Positions 21,028-29,450 are shown, counted from the first letter of the stretch. The stretch: 32,775 nucleotides of DNA from an uncultured Clostridia bacterium (GCA_945948535.1 CAMFBN010000027.1:1-32775); one strand, 5' to 3'. Translations and numbers: made by a program. The notes: generated by a model from the sequence alone, not told the origin.

Positions 21028-24000
21028 ATGAGTAAAAGAATCATCGCATTCCTCGTGACCATTGCGCTGGTCATGTCGATGCTGCCTCTGGCGGCGTTGG
21101 CCGAGGAAACCGTCACCCCCGATGAGGTGGGTGAGGCAATTGATCAGGCCCAGCTTTCCGCATTGAAAGCTGGCGTGGCAAACGGCCTTTCTGGTGAGGT
21201 TCAGACTGCGGTGGACGAGGCGCTTGCCGCGGCAAACGAGCAGCTGGCCGAGAATAAGCTGAATGATGCGGAGAGCATCGTTGAAGGTACCAATGCCGAC
21301 AATGCGGAGCGGGCTGAGAAGGCTGAGGACGCTGCCGAGGACGCTGCGGATGCCGCTGACAAGGCTGCCGAGGACGCTGCGGCTGCCGCCGATGCCAAAA
21401 AGGCTGCCGAGGACGCACTGGATGCTGCCAAGGGCGCCAACAGCAAAGACAAGGCTGAGAGTGCCGCTGAGAAAGCGAAGGATGCCAGCAAGGCTGCCGA
21501 TCAGGCTGCCGCCGATGCACAGGTTCAGTCCGCTGTAGCTGCCCAGAAGGCACAGGACGCAAAGGATGCCTACGAGGCCGCCAAGAAGGCCGCTGAGGAA
21601 GCAGACGCCGAAGCCAAGGCGCTGCTGGAATCGGGCGTAGAAGACTTGGAAGCCGCGCAGGCGAAGGCTGCCGAAGCCGCTAAGCGCGCGCAGGACAAGT
21701 ACGACGAGATGGTTGCCGCCGAGAAGGCCGCTGAGGAAGCTGCCAACAGCGCTAAGGCAGATGCCGATGCGGCGAAGGAAGAGCTGGATCAGGCTAAGGA
21801 TGAGCTGGAGCAGGCCATCAAGGATAACGCTCTGAACGTGGCCGAAAAGACCGCGACCACTGTCGTCACCGGCGCCGCGCTGGCGGCTTCCAAGGTGGCC
21901 GTTGATGCCGCCGGTAAGGTTGTGGACTACTATCAGGGCGAGCTGGACGATCTGCAGGCTCAGGTCGAGGAGCTGGACGCGGCCATTGCCGATGCAGATG
22001 CTGCCATCGCGGATGCCCAGGCAAAGCTGGACGCTTTGAACAAGGAAGATGCGGAATACCCGCAGGCAAAGAAAGCTCTGGAAGAGGCACAGGCAGCAAA
22101 AGACAAAGCGCAGGAGATCAAGGATAATGCGCAGACTATCCTGGATGCCAAGAAAGAGGCTGAGGATGCAGGCAAAGCAACGCAGATGAAAGACCTACAG
22201 GATGCTGTTGCCGCAGGCACTGCGACTGATGCTGAGAAGCAGCAGCTGACCGAGCTGGTGCTGGGCGACAAGCTCTCCGAGAACCAGCTGGGCAATATCA
22301 AGTTTGATGACGAAAACGAGAACATCTTCTGGATTGTGGACGATGAGGGCAATCTGGTTCTGGATGAGAACAACAAGCCCCAGAGCTACGAGGTCAAGGT
22401 AACTGAGGATGGTGTTCTGCAGTTCTATAAGACTGAGCAGAAGAACGAACCGGTCGAAAATGTGCCTGCCCCAAAGGATGTGTACGATGCCGCTACTTCT
22501 GGATCCACCAGCTATAAGGCGTACGATGATAAAGGTCAGGAATACGAAATAACGGTTAAGTACAATAAGTGGTTTAAAACCTACACATATTACGCCGGTG
22601 ATATACCTTTGATCTACGCTAATAACAAGTTGTACTTACTCAACACGCAGCTTAGCGTTGAGGATACTTCGAAGCATATCTACGTAACTGCCGAAGATCC
22701 TCTGGCTACCAACTCCAACACCATCACCGATAAGTGGGCAGAGGCTGAGAAGGCCGAAGAAAACCTTCAGGAGAAGGAGCAGGCACTCAAGGACGCAACG
22801 GACAAGTTCAATGCGGCTGAGAAGACCTATAACGAAACCAAGGACACCCTGGAAGGAATCAAGACCGAGAATGGTGAAATCAAGGTCGCGAAGCAGGAAG
22901 AAGTCGATGCGCTGAACCAGCAGATCGGCGAACTGGACAAGAAGCTCAATGGCACTCTGAGCGATCAGATCATCCGCGCGATCATCCTGGAGTCCATCGG
23001 CGAAGAGTCGGATGTCGACATGAAGGATATCGGTAAGGAAGCTGCCGAACTGGCCATTAAGGCAGTCTTTGGCAAGCTCACCGAAGCGGAAAAAGAGAGA
23101 TGGGAAGAGCTGAAAGACCTGCAAGGCCTTAAGGATACCGGCTCTGACATTCTGGAAGTCGTTGGTGGTCTGGGAGACGGCGAAGTGAATCTGGATGATG
23201 TCAAGAACACCATCAATCTGCTGGCCAACAGCGGCGTTTCCGCCAAGACCCGTGAGGCCATCCTCAAGGCCGTGGAGAAGACCCTGGATGCCGCCCATGA
23301 AAAGGCAGTCAAAGATCTGAACAAGGCCATTGAAGATGCGAAGAAGGAACTGGCCGAGAAGGGTCAGGCCGTTGATGCCGCCGCGAAGGAGTATGCGGAT
23401 AAGGAGCTTATTTTCCTGGAGGCTGCCGCGAAGGAAAAGCTGGCTGAGCAGGCTGTGAATAACGCTGCCAACCTGAAAGATCTGGCGGTGAAGGCTCAGA
23501 AGGATGCCGAGACTGCTCTGAAGGCCTACGAGGAACTGGCGGGCAGCTACGAGACCGACAAGAGTCTGGTTAAGGCTGCAAAGAAGGCCTACGAGGATGC
23601 CCGCAAGAAGGCTGATGAGGCGCTCGCTGCTGCAAATGCGGCCATCAAGGACGCCATTGCCGCCGCGCAGGCCGCTCTGGAGGCTCGCAAGATTGCCAAC
23701 ACCTTCCCCGAGGAAGACGAGTACATCGAGCCCACCTATCGCAATCTCGGTCTGACCATTGCGAGGTACGCTTACAGCCTGGTTGGTCCTCTGATGCCCG
23801 GCTTCTCTGAGAACAACGACGCCATGACCAACGCGGAATTTGTGAGACTGGTCTACGCACGCTTCGGCATCAAGCTGGATCTCAGCAGCACCAAGCCCGA
23901 GGATGTGGCGAAGAACGGCTTGCGCATTGACAACACCATGGTAAAGCCCGGCGATCTGGTCTGCGTCCACGCGGACAATGGCATGGTAGGCACCTTCGGT

Positions 24001-24114
24001 ATCTACTATGGTCAGGACATCTACGTGTTCTTCAACGAAACAACCCGCGAAGTGGAGCTGGGCAACTGCGCTCATATTTCCAACGGCTGGTTTGTTGTGC
24101 GTGTCGTCCAGTAA
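21028..24114 (+). CDS. Secreted alanine-rich coiled-coil protein with degenerate NlpC/P60-like C-terminus
   Basis: The 1028-residue protein has a signal peptide (MSKRIIAFLVTIALVMSMLP, cleavage near LAALA-EE). Two long Ala/Glu/Lys/Asp-rich coiled coils (about 70-410 and 570-890) flank a middle beta-rich segment (about 425-555: NIFWIVDDEGNLVLDENNKP and EYEITVKYNKWFKTYTYYAG). The last 130 residues resemble NlpC/P60 cell-wall peptidases: AMTNAEFVRLVYARFGI at 932-948, VKPGDLV and GTFGIYYGQ at 988-996. In active enzymes the first motif is DCSGF and the second has His before GIY; here Asn935 and Thr989 take those places, so it is probably a binding domain. No LPXTG or membrane anchor is seen. It is a single-gene unit with its own promoter and terminator. 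The AAAGGAGG site fixes the start. Confidence 0.8.
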   Translation: MSKRIIAFLVTIALVMSMLPLAALAEETVTPDEVGEAIDQAQLSALKAGVANGLSGEVQTAVDEALAAANEQLAENKLNDAESIVEGTNADNAERAEKAEDAAEDAADAADKAAEDAAAAADAKKAAEDALDAAKGANSKDKAESAAEKAKDASKAADQAAADAQVQSAVAAQKAQDAKDAYEAAKKAAEEADAEAKALLESGVEDLEAAQAKAAEAAKRAQDKYDEMVAAEKAAEEAANSAKADADAAKEELDQAKDELEQAIKDNALNVAEKTATTVVTGAALAASKVAVDAAGKVVDYYQGELDDLQAQVEELDAAIADADAAIADAQAKLDALNKEDAEYPQAKKALEEAQAAKDKAQEIKDNAQTILDAKKEAEDAGKATQMKDLQDAVAAGTATDAEKQQLTELVLGDKLSENQLGNIKFDDENENIFWIVDDEGNLVLDENNKPQSYEVKVTEDGVLQFYKTEQKNEPVENVPAPKDVYDAATSGSTSYKAYDDKGQEYEITVKYNKWFKTYTYYAGDIPLIYANNKLYLLNTQLSVEDTSKHIYVTAEDPLATNSNTITDKWAEAEKAEENLQEKEQALKDATDKFNAAEKTYNETKDTLEGIKTENGEIKVAKQEEVDALNQQIGELDKKLNGTLSDQIIRAIILESIGEESDVDMKDIGKEAAELAIKAVFGKLTEAEKERWEELKDLQGLKDTGSDILEVVGGLGDGEVNLDDVKNTINLLANSGVSAKTREAILKAVEKTLDAAHEKAVKDLNKAIEDAKKELAEKGQAVDAAAKEYADKELIFLEAAAKEKLAEQAVNNAANLKDLAVKAQKDAETALKAYEELAGSYETDKSLVKAAKKAYEDARKKADEALAAANAAIKDAIAAAQAALEARKIANTFPEEDEYIEPTYRNLGLTIARYAYSLVGPLMPGFSENNDAMTNAEFVRLVYARFGIKLDLSSTKPEDVAKNGLRIDNTMVKPGDLVCVHADNGMVGTFGIYYGQDIYVFFNETTREVELGNCAHISNGWFVVRVVQ

Positions 24115-24153
24115 TTTGCTGACGGGAAGAACGGAATCACCCAAATGAAAACC

Positions 24154-24179
24154 TGTGCCGGGGCGTAAGCCCCGGCACA
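24154..24179 (+). terminator. Terminator after the coiled-coil protein
   Basis: TGTGCCGGGG (24154-24163) pairs perfectly with CCCCGGCACA (24170-24179) around a six-base loop, and TTTCAT follows. The 200 bases beyond hold no gene; they contain an inverted repeat CTTTCCGTTGG (24252) / CCAACGGAAAG (24308). Confidence 0.8.
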
Positions 24180-24377
24180 TTTCATACCGCCAAAGCTGCG
24201 AAGAACCATCCTCCACCGGCGCAGAATCTCTTTGGCACGCACCAGCAGCCCCTTTCCGTTGGAGAACCTGCCCGATATACCCCGGATTGACTTCCACGCT
24301 GAGACTCCCAACGGAAAGTCCTCTCTTCGGCAAGGCAGTCGGATGATCATATGCCGCGGAGATTCCGGGGGCAGGGC

Positions 24378-24406
24378 TTGACAAGTGGGGAAAATCGCGG
24401 TATGTT
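24378..24406 (+). promoter_or_regulatory. Promoter of the tetR gene
   Basis: TTGACA (24378-24383) and TATGTT (24401-24406) are 17 bases apart. The -10 box overlaps the palindrome TGTTCT-TAC-AGAACA at 24403-24417, which is well placed to be an operator. Confidence 0.8.
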
Positions 24407-24417
24407 CTTACAGAACA
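24403..24417. promoter_or_regulatory. Palindrome over the -10/start region (possible operator)
   Basis: TGTTCT and AGAACA form a perfect 6-3-6 dyad that covers the end of the -10 box. A protein bound here would block transcription. It differs in sequence from the AGCAC-type operators at 24448 and 25070, so it may be bound by another protein. Confidence 0.5.
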
Positions 24418-24447
24418 CTTTGCCGTCAGGCAGGGGAGAAACGTGGG

Positions 24448-24462
24448 AGCACACTGTGTGCT
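24448..24462. promoter_or_regulatory. TetR-type operator, upstream copy
   Basis: AGCACAC-T-GTGTGCT is a perfect 15-base palindrome about 40 bases after the -10 box and 18 bases before the tetR ATG. The same core, with one change, recurs directly after the tetR gene at 25075-25089. This pairing is strong evidence for a self-regulating TetR that also controls the following genes. Confidence 0.7.
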
Positions 24463-24479
24463 GAAAGGGGAGCGGCGCT

Positions 24480-25058
24480 ATGGCAGCCAAACAGGAGATG
24501 ATTCACGATGAAGTGTCTGAGGAAATTCTGGCCTGTGTGGATCGGCTGGCCCGCCAGCGCAGCGCGGAAAAAATCACGGTTCGGGATGTGCTGAAGGAAT
24601 TGGGCATTACCAACCGGGTATTTTACAACCGTTTTCACAACATGGACGAGGTGCTGAACCTGTTGTACCAGAAGATGATCCATCAGGTGCGGGAGAGTCT
24701 GACGATTCCGTGGCAGGAGGGGACGGACTTCCTTGCCCACGTAAAGCGGATTGCCGCCCAGACGCTGATTGTATCGTATACCTGCAAGGAGAATCTGAGC
24801 CGGTTCGTTTTTGACACGGACTCCGTTTCCGATGAGAATTACCGCTGGTGGGTGCAGGAAATCAAAAAGCTGATTGCTCTGGGACAGCAGCACGGTCAGA
24901 TTCGGGAGGATTTGGACGGGCAGATGCTGAGCTATGCGGTCTGGTGCTTCATCCGTGGCTTCAACGCCGACGCCATGGCCCGGAACCTGAGCAGGGAAGA
25001 GGCGCTGACCCGATTCGACTATGGTTTCGGCATTTTTTTGGAGGGCATTCGGGCCTGA
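24480..25058 (+). CDS. TetR/AcrR family transcriptional regulator
   Basis: The 192-residue protein has a TetR N-terminal DNA-binding domain: helices around EEILACVDRLARQRSAEKIT, the recognition turn VRDVLKELGITNRVFYNRFHN at about 36-56, and DEVLNLLYQKM. The remainder is the all-helical ligand-binding domain, which is not specific enough to name a ligand. The ATG follows AAAGGGGAG. Palindromes before and after the gene suggest autoregulation and control of the enoate reductase-aconitase X operon that begins 262 bases downstream. The ligand is probably the substrate of that pathway (inference). Confidence 0.9.
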   Translation: MAAKQEMIHDEVSEEILACVDRLARQRSAEKITVRDVLKELGITNRVFYNRFHNMDEVLNLLYQKMIHQVRESLTIPWQEGTDFLAHVKRIAAQTLIVSYTCKENLSRFVFDTDSVSDENYRWWVQEIKKLIALGQQHGQIREDLDGQMLSYAVWCFIRGFNADAMARNLSREEALTRFDYGFGIFLEGIRA

Positions 25059-25069
25059 CGGCTGTCCTC

Positions 25070-25094
25070 TTTTCAGCACTCTGTGTGCTGAAAA
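25070..25094. promoter_or_regulatory. TetR-type operator, downstream copy
   Basis: TTTTCAGCAC (25070-25079) pairs perfectly with GTGCTGAAAA (25085-25094) around TCTGT. The inner 15 bases, AGCACTCTGTGTGCT, match the upstream operator in 14 positions. It stands between tetR and the small ORF that begins at 25109. Confidence 0.7.
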
Positions 25095-25108
25095 CAAAGG
25101 AGTATCGT

Positions 25109-25291
25109 TTGAAGAAAAACACAATTAGAAATGGATATCCTGGCCTCCGTGGGCCGCAGAAGCTGGAACAGCAATGGCGAGCACCTGACGGTTCACAGCG
25201 CGATTTATATAATCTTTCGCAAAAAAAGGTTTACTGGGTGCCCAATGAGAATTATAATGATCCTGAGGCATGGTTCACATTCTCGTTGTGA
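25109..25291 (+). CDS. Small 60-aa protein heading the reductase operon
   Basis: A TTG codon follows AAAGGAG at good spacing. It opens KKNTIRNGYPGLRGPQKLEQ and continues with QRDLYNLSQKKVYWVPNENY to a tail EAWFTFSL. The residues look like real protein: aromatic-rich, no repeats, no membrane segment. The gene lies between the operator and the flavoenzyme gene (29 bases on). I do not recognise it. It may be a small accessory protein, or a fragment of a longer gene whose 5' end is lost. Confidence 0.5.
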   Translation: MKKNTIRNGYPGLRGPQKLEQQWRAPDGSQRDLYNLSQKKVYWVPNENYNDPEAWFTFSL

Positions 25292-25320
25292 GCCGAAATA
25301 AAAAACAGGAGGAAATTGTC

Positions 25321-27375
25321 ATGGATGAAAAATGGAAGCCCTTATTTACCCCCTGGAAAATTGGAAATGTGGAGATCAAAAACCGCATCGTCATGACCTC
25401 CATGGGCGGAACGGACCTGTTCGGGTGGATGGAAGTGAACCACTTTGACAAGGCCGGCGCGAAATTCCTCATGGAGGTGGCAAAAAACAATGTGGGCCTT
25501 GTGCTGCCCGGCTGCCAGCCGGTGTACAACCCCATGTTCGGACAGTGGCTCCACAAAAACAAGAAGATGTACGATGATCTGGCAAAGTGGATGCCGGAGT
25601 TCCACAAAACCGGCGCCAAGCTGTTTGTCCAGCTCACCGCCGGCTTCGGACGCTCCTTCACCGTCAGCGAAATGATGGAGACGCTGTACAACAACAAGGC
25701 GCTGCGGGTGCTGTCCAAGCCGGTGATGGATCTGGACAAGATCACCGCCTCCGCCAGCCCCTCGGAAAACCGCTGGTCGGATAAGCTGCCCTCCCGCCAG
25801 ATGACCAAGGCAGAGATACAGGAGATCATCGACTCCTTCGCCAAGAGTGCAGCCATGCTGAAAGCGGCGGGTGTGGACGGCGTGGAGGTGCACGCGGTGC
25901 ATGAAGGTTACCTTTTGGACCAGTTTACCCTGAAATATGTCAACCAGCGCACCGACGAGTACGGCGGCAGTCTTGAAAACCGCTACCGCTTTGCGGCGGA
26001 AATTGTCAAGGCCATCAAAGACGCCTGCGGGCAGGACTTCCCGGTGTCCCTGCGCTACAGCGTGGTGTCCAAGACCAAGGGCTTGCGGCAGGGCGCACTG
26101 CCCGGGGAAGACTATGTGGAAGCGGGCCGGGATATGGCGGAGTCGGAAATCGCCGCGAAATTCCTGCAGGACGCGGGCTATGATATGCTGAACTGCGACA
26201 ACGGCACCTACGACGCCTGGTACTGGGCCCACCCGCCCATCTATATGCCGGAAAACTGCAATCTGGAGGATGTGAAGCACATCAAGCGGTTTGTGGACAT
26301 CCCGGTGGTCTGCGCGGGGCGCATGGTGCCGGAGACTGCCGTCGAGGCCATCGCCGCCGGGGAAATCGACGGCGCGGGCTTTGCCCGGCCCTTCCTTGCG
26401 GATCAGGCATGGGTCACCAAGCTGATGGAGGGCAGGGAAGAGGACATCCGGCCCTGCATCCTGTGCCACAACGGCTGCTTCAATATGTGCCACTACAAGG
26501 GCGTGCCCAACGATCAGGACCTGATGGACTCCCTGCATCTGGCCCGCTGTGCCGTCAACGCGGAGACCATGCAGTGGGATAAGCATTACATCAAGGAAAC
26601 CAGAACCCCCCAGACCGTCCACATCATCGGCGGCGGCATCGGCGGCATGGAGGCCGCCCGGGTGCTGGCTCTGCGGGGCCACAAGCCGGTGATTCACGAA
26701 AAGAGCGACCGTCTGGGCGGCACCTTCATCGCCGCCAGCGCCGAGAGCTATAAGGGCAAGCTCCGGGACCTGCTGGCATGGTACCTCCGGCAGATGGAGC
26801 AGCTGAACGTGGAAATCTGCTTCGGCGAGGAAATCACCGACCTTTCCGCCTTTGAGGACCAGCAGGTGATTGTCGCCACCGGCTCCACCCCCAGAGTTTT
26901 GCGGGGCGTGCCGGGATACGAAAAAATGATCGAAGCCTGCGAATACCTCACCGGTACGCCGGTAGGGCAGAAGGTGGCGGTCATCGGCGGCGGCCTTACC
27001 GGCTCGGAAATCGCCTACGAGCTGGCTCTTCAGGGAAAAGAAGTGACCATCGTGGAAATGAAGGACGATCTGATTTCCCAGAAGGGCGTGTGCCTTGCCA
27101 ACAGCTCTTACCTGCGGGAGTGGTTCGCCCTGCACGAGGTGCCGGTGTATCTGGAAACCACCCTGAAGGAAGTCAAAGACGGCAGCATCGTCTGTACCGG
27201 AAAGAGTGGCGAAATTGAGATTCCCTGCGACAGTGTGATCTGTTCTGCCGGTTATCTGCCCGCCCCCATCGCTAAGGAGGGCGGCAAGGTGCATCTGGTA
27301 GGCGACTGCCGGAAGGTGGGCAATCTGAGAAGCGTCATCTGGCGGGCCTATGAGGTCGCCATGGCGATCAAGTGA
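25321..27375 (+). CDS. Fe-S flavoenzyme of the Old Yellow Enzyme/2,4-dienoyl-CoA reductase type
   Basis: The 684-residue protein has the three-part build of this family. Residues 1 to about 370 are an FMN-binding TIM barrel (PLFTPWKIGNVEIKNRIVMT, VHAVHEGYLLDQFTLKYVNQ, RTDEYGGSLENR). Cys379, Cys382 and Cys386 (CILCHNGC), probably with Cys410 (RCAVNAE), bind a 4Fe-4S cluster; the gap before the last Cys is wider than usual and Cys390 is an alternative. Two dinucleotide motifs follow, VHIIGGGIGGMEAARVLA and VAVIGGGLTGSEIAYELA, for FAD and NAD(P)H. Relatives include 2,4-dienoyl-CoA reductase, BaiCD/BaiH and enoate or cinnamate reductases, which reduce activated C=C bonds under anaerobic conditions. 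Substrate is unknown. It is 11 bases upstream of the aconitase-X large subunit gene. Confidence 0.88.
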   Translation: MDEKWKPLFTPWKIGNVEIKNRIVMTSMGGTDLFGWMEVNHFDKAGAKFLMEVAKNNVGLVLPGCQPVYNPMFGQWLHKNKKMYDDLAKWMPEFHKTGAKLFVQLTAGFGRSFTVSEMMETLYNNKALRVLSKPVMDLDKITASASPSENRWSDKLPSRQMTKAEIQEIIDSFAKSAAMLKAAGVDGVEVHAVHEGYLLDQFTLKYVNQRTDEYGGSLENRYRFAAEIVKAIKDACGQDFPVSLRYSVVSKTKGLRQGALPGEDYVEAGRDMAESEIAAKFLQDAGYDMLNCDNGTYDAWYWAHPPIYMPENCNLEDVKHIKRFVDIPVVCAGRMVPETAVEAIAAGEIDGAGFARPFLADQAWVTKLMEGREEDIRPCILCHNGCFNMCHYKGVPNDQDLMDSLHLARCAVNAETMQWDKHYIKETRTPQTVHIIGGGIGGMEAARVLALRGHKPVIHEKSDRLGGTFIAASAESYKGKLRDLLAWYLRQMEQLNVEICFGEEITDLSAFEDQQVIVATGSTPRVLRGVPGYEKMIEACEYLTGTPVGQKVAVIGGGLTGSEIAYELALQGKEVTIVEMKDDLISQKGVCLANSSYLREWFALHEVPVYLETTLKEVKDGSIVCTGKSGEIEIPCDSVICSAGYLPAPIAKEGGKVHLVGDCRKVGNLRSVIWRAYEVAMAIK

Positions 27376-27386
27376 GGAGGAAAACA

Positions 27387-28658
27387 ATGCAGCTTACACA
27401 GGAACAGCAGCAGATTCTGGAGGGCAGCCGGGGGCAGACCATGGCAAAGGCCATGCAGACGCTGGTGCGCTACGGCGAACTGTACAATGCCGATGCCATG
27501 ATCCCCGTGACGGGGAAATACAACCATCTGGTCACCTCCTTTGGCCTGAAGGCGCTGACCCCGGTGTACGAACTGATGGATCAGCTGATTGCGGAGGGGG
27601 CCGTTTCCGGCACCAAATTCTCCGCCGACCCCAGACCGCTGGATAAGAACGTGCCCAGCAGCTTTTTGCAGAACATCATTTTCAACCACTTCATGTACAG
27701 CAAGCAGGACTTCTATGAAGACCAGCTGCAAAAGCTGGGCCTGATGGAGAAGGACGCCTTCACCTGCACCTGCTACATGGACGAGGTGGGCAACACCCCG
27801 AAAAAGGGCGATATTCTTTCCTGGTCGGAATCCTCCGCCGTGGTCTACGCCAACTCGGTGCTTGCCGCCCGGTGCAACCGCAACTCCGGCATCATCGATC
27901 TGATGGGCGCCATTTGCGGCTTTGTGCCTCGGTTCGGTCTGCTGACGGACGAGGGCCGGAAGGCAAAGTGGATTGTGGAGGTTCGCACCACGAAGAAGCC
28001 GGAGGCCCAGCTTCTCGGCTCTGCCATCGGCATGAAGGTCATGGAGGATGTGCCCTACATCCGGGGCCTCGACAAGTGGCTGGGAACGCTGGATGACGAC
28101 GCGAAAGCTTATCTCAAGGACATGGGCGCGGCTACTGCTTCCAACGGCGCGGTGGGCCTGTACCATGTGGCGGGCATCACCCCGGAAGCTGTGGAGCGGG
28201 GCGAAGACCTGATTCTCCCCGATGCGCAGGTCTACGTCATCGACGACGCGGAATTGCAGCGGGTGTATGATTCCTACCCCGTAATCTGGAAGAATAAGGA
28301 TGCTACCCCCAAGCTGTGCTTCATGGGCTGCCCCCATATGAGTTTGCACCAGCTCATCGACTGGACGGAGCGGGTGGAGCAGGGCCTGAAGGCGGCCGGA
28401 AACCAAAAGGTGGTCATTCCCACGGTGTTTACCGCGGCCCCGGCGGTGATCGAGAAATTCAACGACACGCCTTACGCCGCCCGGCTGAAGGAAACCGGCG
28501 TCATCCTGTCCTACATCTGCCCGCTGATGTACATGAATAACCCCTTGAGCGCCAAGATGCCCGTCATCACCTCCAGCAATAAGCTGCGCACCTATACCAG
28601 CGCGCGGTACTATACCGACGACGAGATTCTGGCCCAGATCACGAAGGGAGGCAACTGA
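27387..28658 (+). CDS. Aconitase X large (catalytic) subunit, DUF521
   Basis: The 423-residue protein matches the aconitase X catalytic family (PF04412). Family blocks seen are CTCYMDEVGNTPKKGDILSW followed by SESSAVVYANSVLAARCNRN, VEVRTTKKPEAQLLGSAIG, CFMGCPHMSLHQL and SAKMPVITSSNKLRTYTSAR. Cysteines within them are expected to hold the Fe-S cluster. Known AcnX enzymes are dehydratases, for example cis-3-hydroxy-L-proline dehydratase in bacteria and phosphomevalonate dehydratase in archaea. GAGGAGG precedes the ATG at 27387. The gene ends one base before the small subunit start. Substrate cannot be told from sequence; neighbours suggest that the dehydration product is then reduced by the flavoenzyme. 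Confidence 0.9.
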   Translation: MQLTQEQQQILEGSRGQTMAKAMQTLVRYGELYNADAMIPVTGKYNHLVTSFGLKALTPVYELMDQLIAEGAVSGTKFSADPRPLDKNVPSSFLQNIIFNHFMYSKQDFYEDQLQKLGLMEKDAFTCTCYMDEVGNTPKKGDILSWSESSAVVYANSVLAARCNRNSGIIDLMGAICGFVPRFGLLTDEGRKAKWIVEVRTTKKPEAQLLGSAIGMKVMEDVPYIRGLDKWLGTLDDDAKAYLKDMGAATASNGAVGLYHVAGITPEAVERGEDLILPDAQVYVIDDAELQRVYDSYPVIWKNKDATPKLCFMGCPHMSLHQLIDWTERVEQGLKAAGNQKVVIPTVFTAAPAVIEKFNDTPYAARLKETGVILSYICPLMYMNNPLSAKMPVITSSNKLRTYTSARYYTDDEILAQITKGGN

Positions 28659-28659
28659 T

Positions 28660-29103
28660 ATGAAGCAGTTTCACGGACGGGTTGTGGCAAAGGGCACCGT
28701 CAGCGCTCCCGCGCTGGTGTCCCACGGCGGACTGAATACACTGGCTTCCTTCCAGAAGGCATTGCAGTTCGGGGACAAAAAGGCCACCTGCGGCGATCAG
28801 AACAACCCCGATCTTTACGGCAAGCAGATGGCGGGGACGGCCTTGTGCCTGCCCAGAACCATCGGCTCCACCACCGGCGGACTGGTGCTGTACTGCGCCT
28901 GCTCCATGAAACGGCAGCCGGCCTGTATGCTGTTCTCGGAGCCCATTGACTCGCTGGCGGCGGCAGGCGCCATTTTGCAGGATGTGTGGCTGGATGATGT
29001 GTCCATGCCGGTTGTGGACTGTCTTGGCGAGGAATTTCTGAACTATGTTCGCGACGGAATGAACGTGACCGTCAAAGAAGACGGTGTGGTGGAAGTGGAC
29101 TAA
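28660..29103 (+). CDS. Aconitase X small (swivel) subunit, DUF126
   Basis: The 147-residue protein corresponds to the swivelling domain that forms the other half of aconitase X (PF01989). It has GRVVAKGTVSAPALVSHGGL at the start and the pattern CLPRTIGSTTGGLVLYCACS, where classical members read GRGSSTGS. The Ser/Thr residues that contact the substrate are partly kept, but the loop is altered, and the HPLxG motif is replaced by DLYGKQMAG. This points to a divergent member with a different substrate. It is the last gene of the operon, before a strong terminator, and AAGGGAGG precedes the ATG. Confidence 0.85.
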   Translation: MKQFHGRVVAKGTVSAPALVSHGGLNTLASFQKALQFGDKKATCGDQNNPDLYGKQMAGTALCLPRTIGSTTGGLVLYCACSMKRQPACMLFSEPIDSLAAAGAILQDVWLDDVSMPVVDCLGEEFLNYVRDGMNVTVKEDGVVEVD

Positions 29104-29113
29104 GGAACCTCTG

Positions 29114-29178
29114 AAAAATTCCCATGCGCTTTTTAATTGCATCACCATACACGAAAGCGTTGGCGCATGGGAATTTTT
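29114..29178. terminator. Terminator of the reductase-aconitase X operon
   Basis: AAAAATTCCCATGCGC (29114-29129) and GCGCATGGGAATTTTT (29163-29178) form a perfect 16-base stem with a 33-base loop, ending in five T on the plus strand. Confidence 0.75.
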
Positions 29179-29413
29179 ATGCATCAGCACCGGTTGCCCC
29201 GTAAGGGGCGAGGCGCTGGCATTTGTATGAAATATTACTGTGAATGCGGAGCTTTCACAGTAAATCGTCTGCGGCTGAGCGGCGGATCTTTTGCTTCCCC
29301 GAAGCGGTTAGAAAACAGGAAAACATACAGCATTCCTCCGCTTTCCAAACCAAAAGCAAGCCAGAATCTCTCGCTGTCAGCTCCTGCCGATTTCATAAGA
29401 GCTTACCAAATTG
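29179..29413. other. Gene-free spacer with hairpins
   Basis: No gene can be supported here. A perfect 10-base hairpin TTACTGTGAA (29235-29244) / TTCACAGTAA (29254-29263) and a short GCCCC-GTAA-GGGGC hairpin near 29198 are present. An open plus-strand frame through the region has no RBS and crosses both terminators, so it is not counted as a gene. Confidence 0.5.
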
Positions 29414-29450
29414 AAAAGGAGATGCCGACTTTGCGCCGGCATCTCCTTTT
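29414..29450. terminator. Bidirectional terminator before the lysR gene end
   Basis: AAAAGGAGATGCCG (29414-29427) pairs perfectly with CGGCATCTCCTTTT (29437-29450), with T runs on both strands. It lies about 175 bases beyond the stop of the minus-strand lysR gene. Confidence 0.75.

Noticed and set aside
21100..23700. Alanine-rich repeats as a possible DNA tandem repeat or CRISPR-like array
   Set aside because: The periodicity comes from coiled-coil codons (GCT/GCC GAG AAG) and no fixed-length repeat-spacer pattern exists.
22636..24384. A 582-residue open frame opposite the coiled-coil protein
   Set aside because: Leu/Gly/Gln-rich reverse reading of Ala/Glu/Lys codons. The sense strand has signal peptide, promoter and terminator.
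25342..27387. A 681-residue open frame opposite the flavoenzyme gene
   Set aside because: Antisense shadow: rich in His and Gln, no family motifs, no RBS, and fully covered by a well-supported gene.
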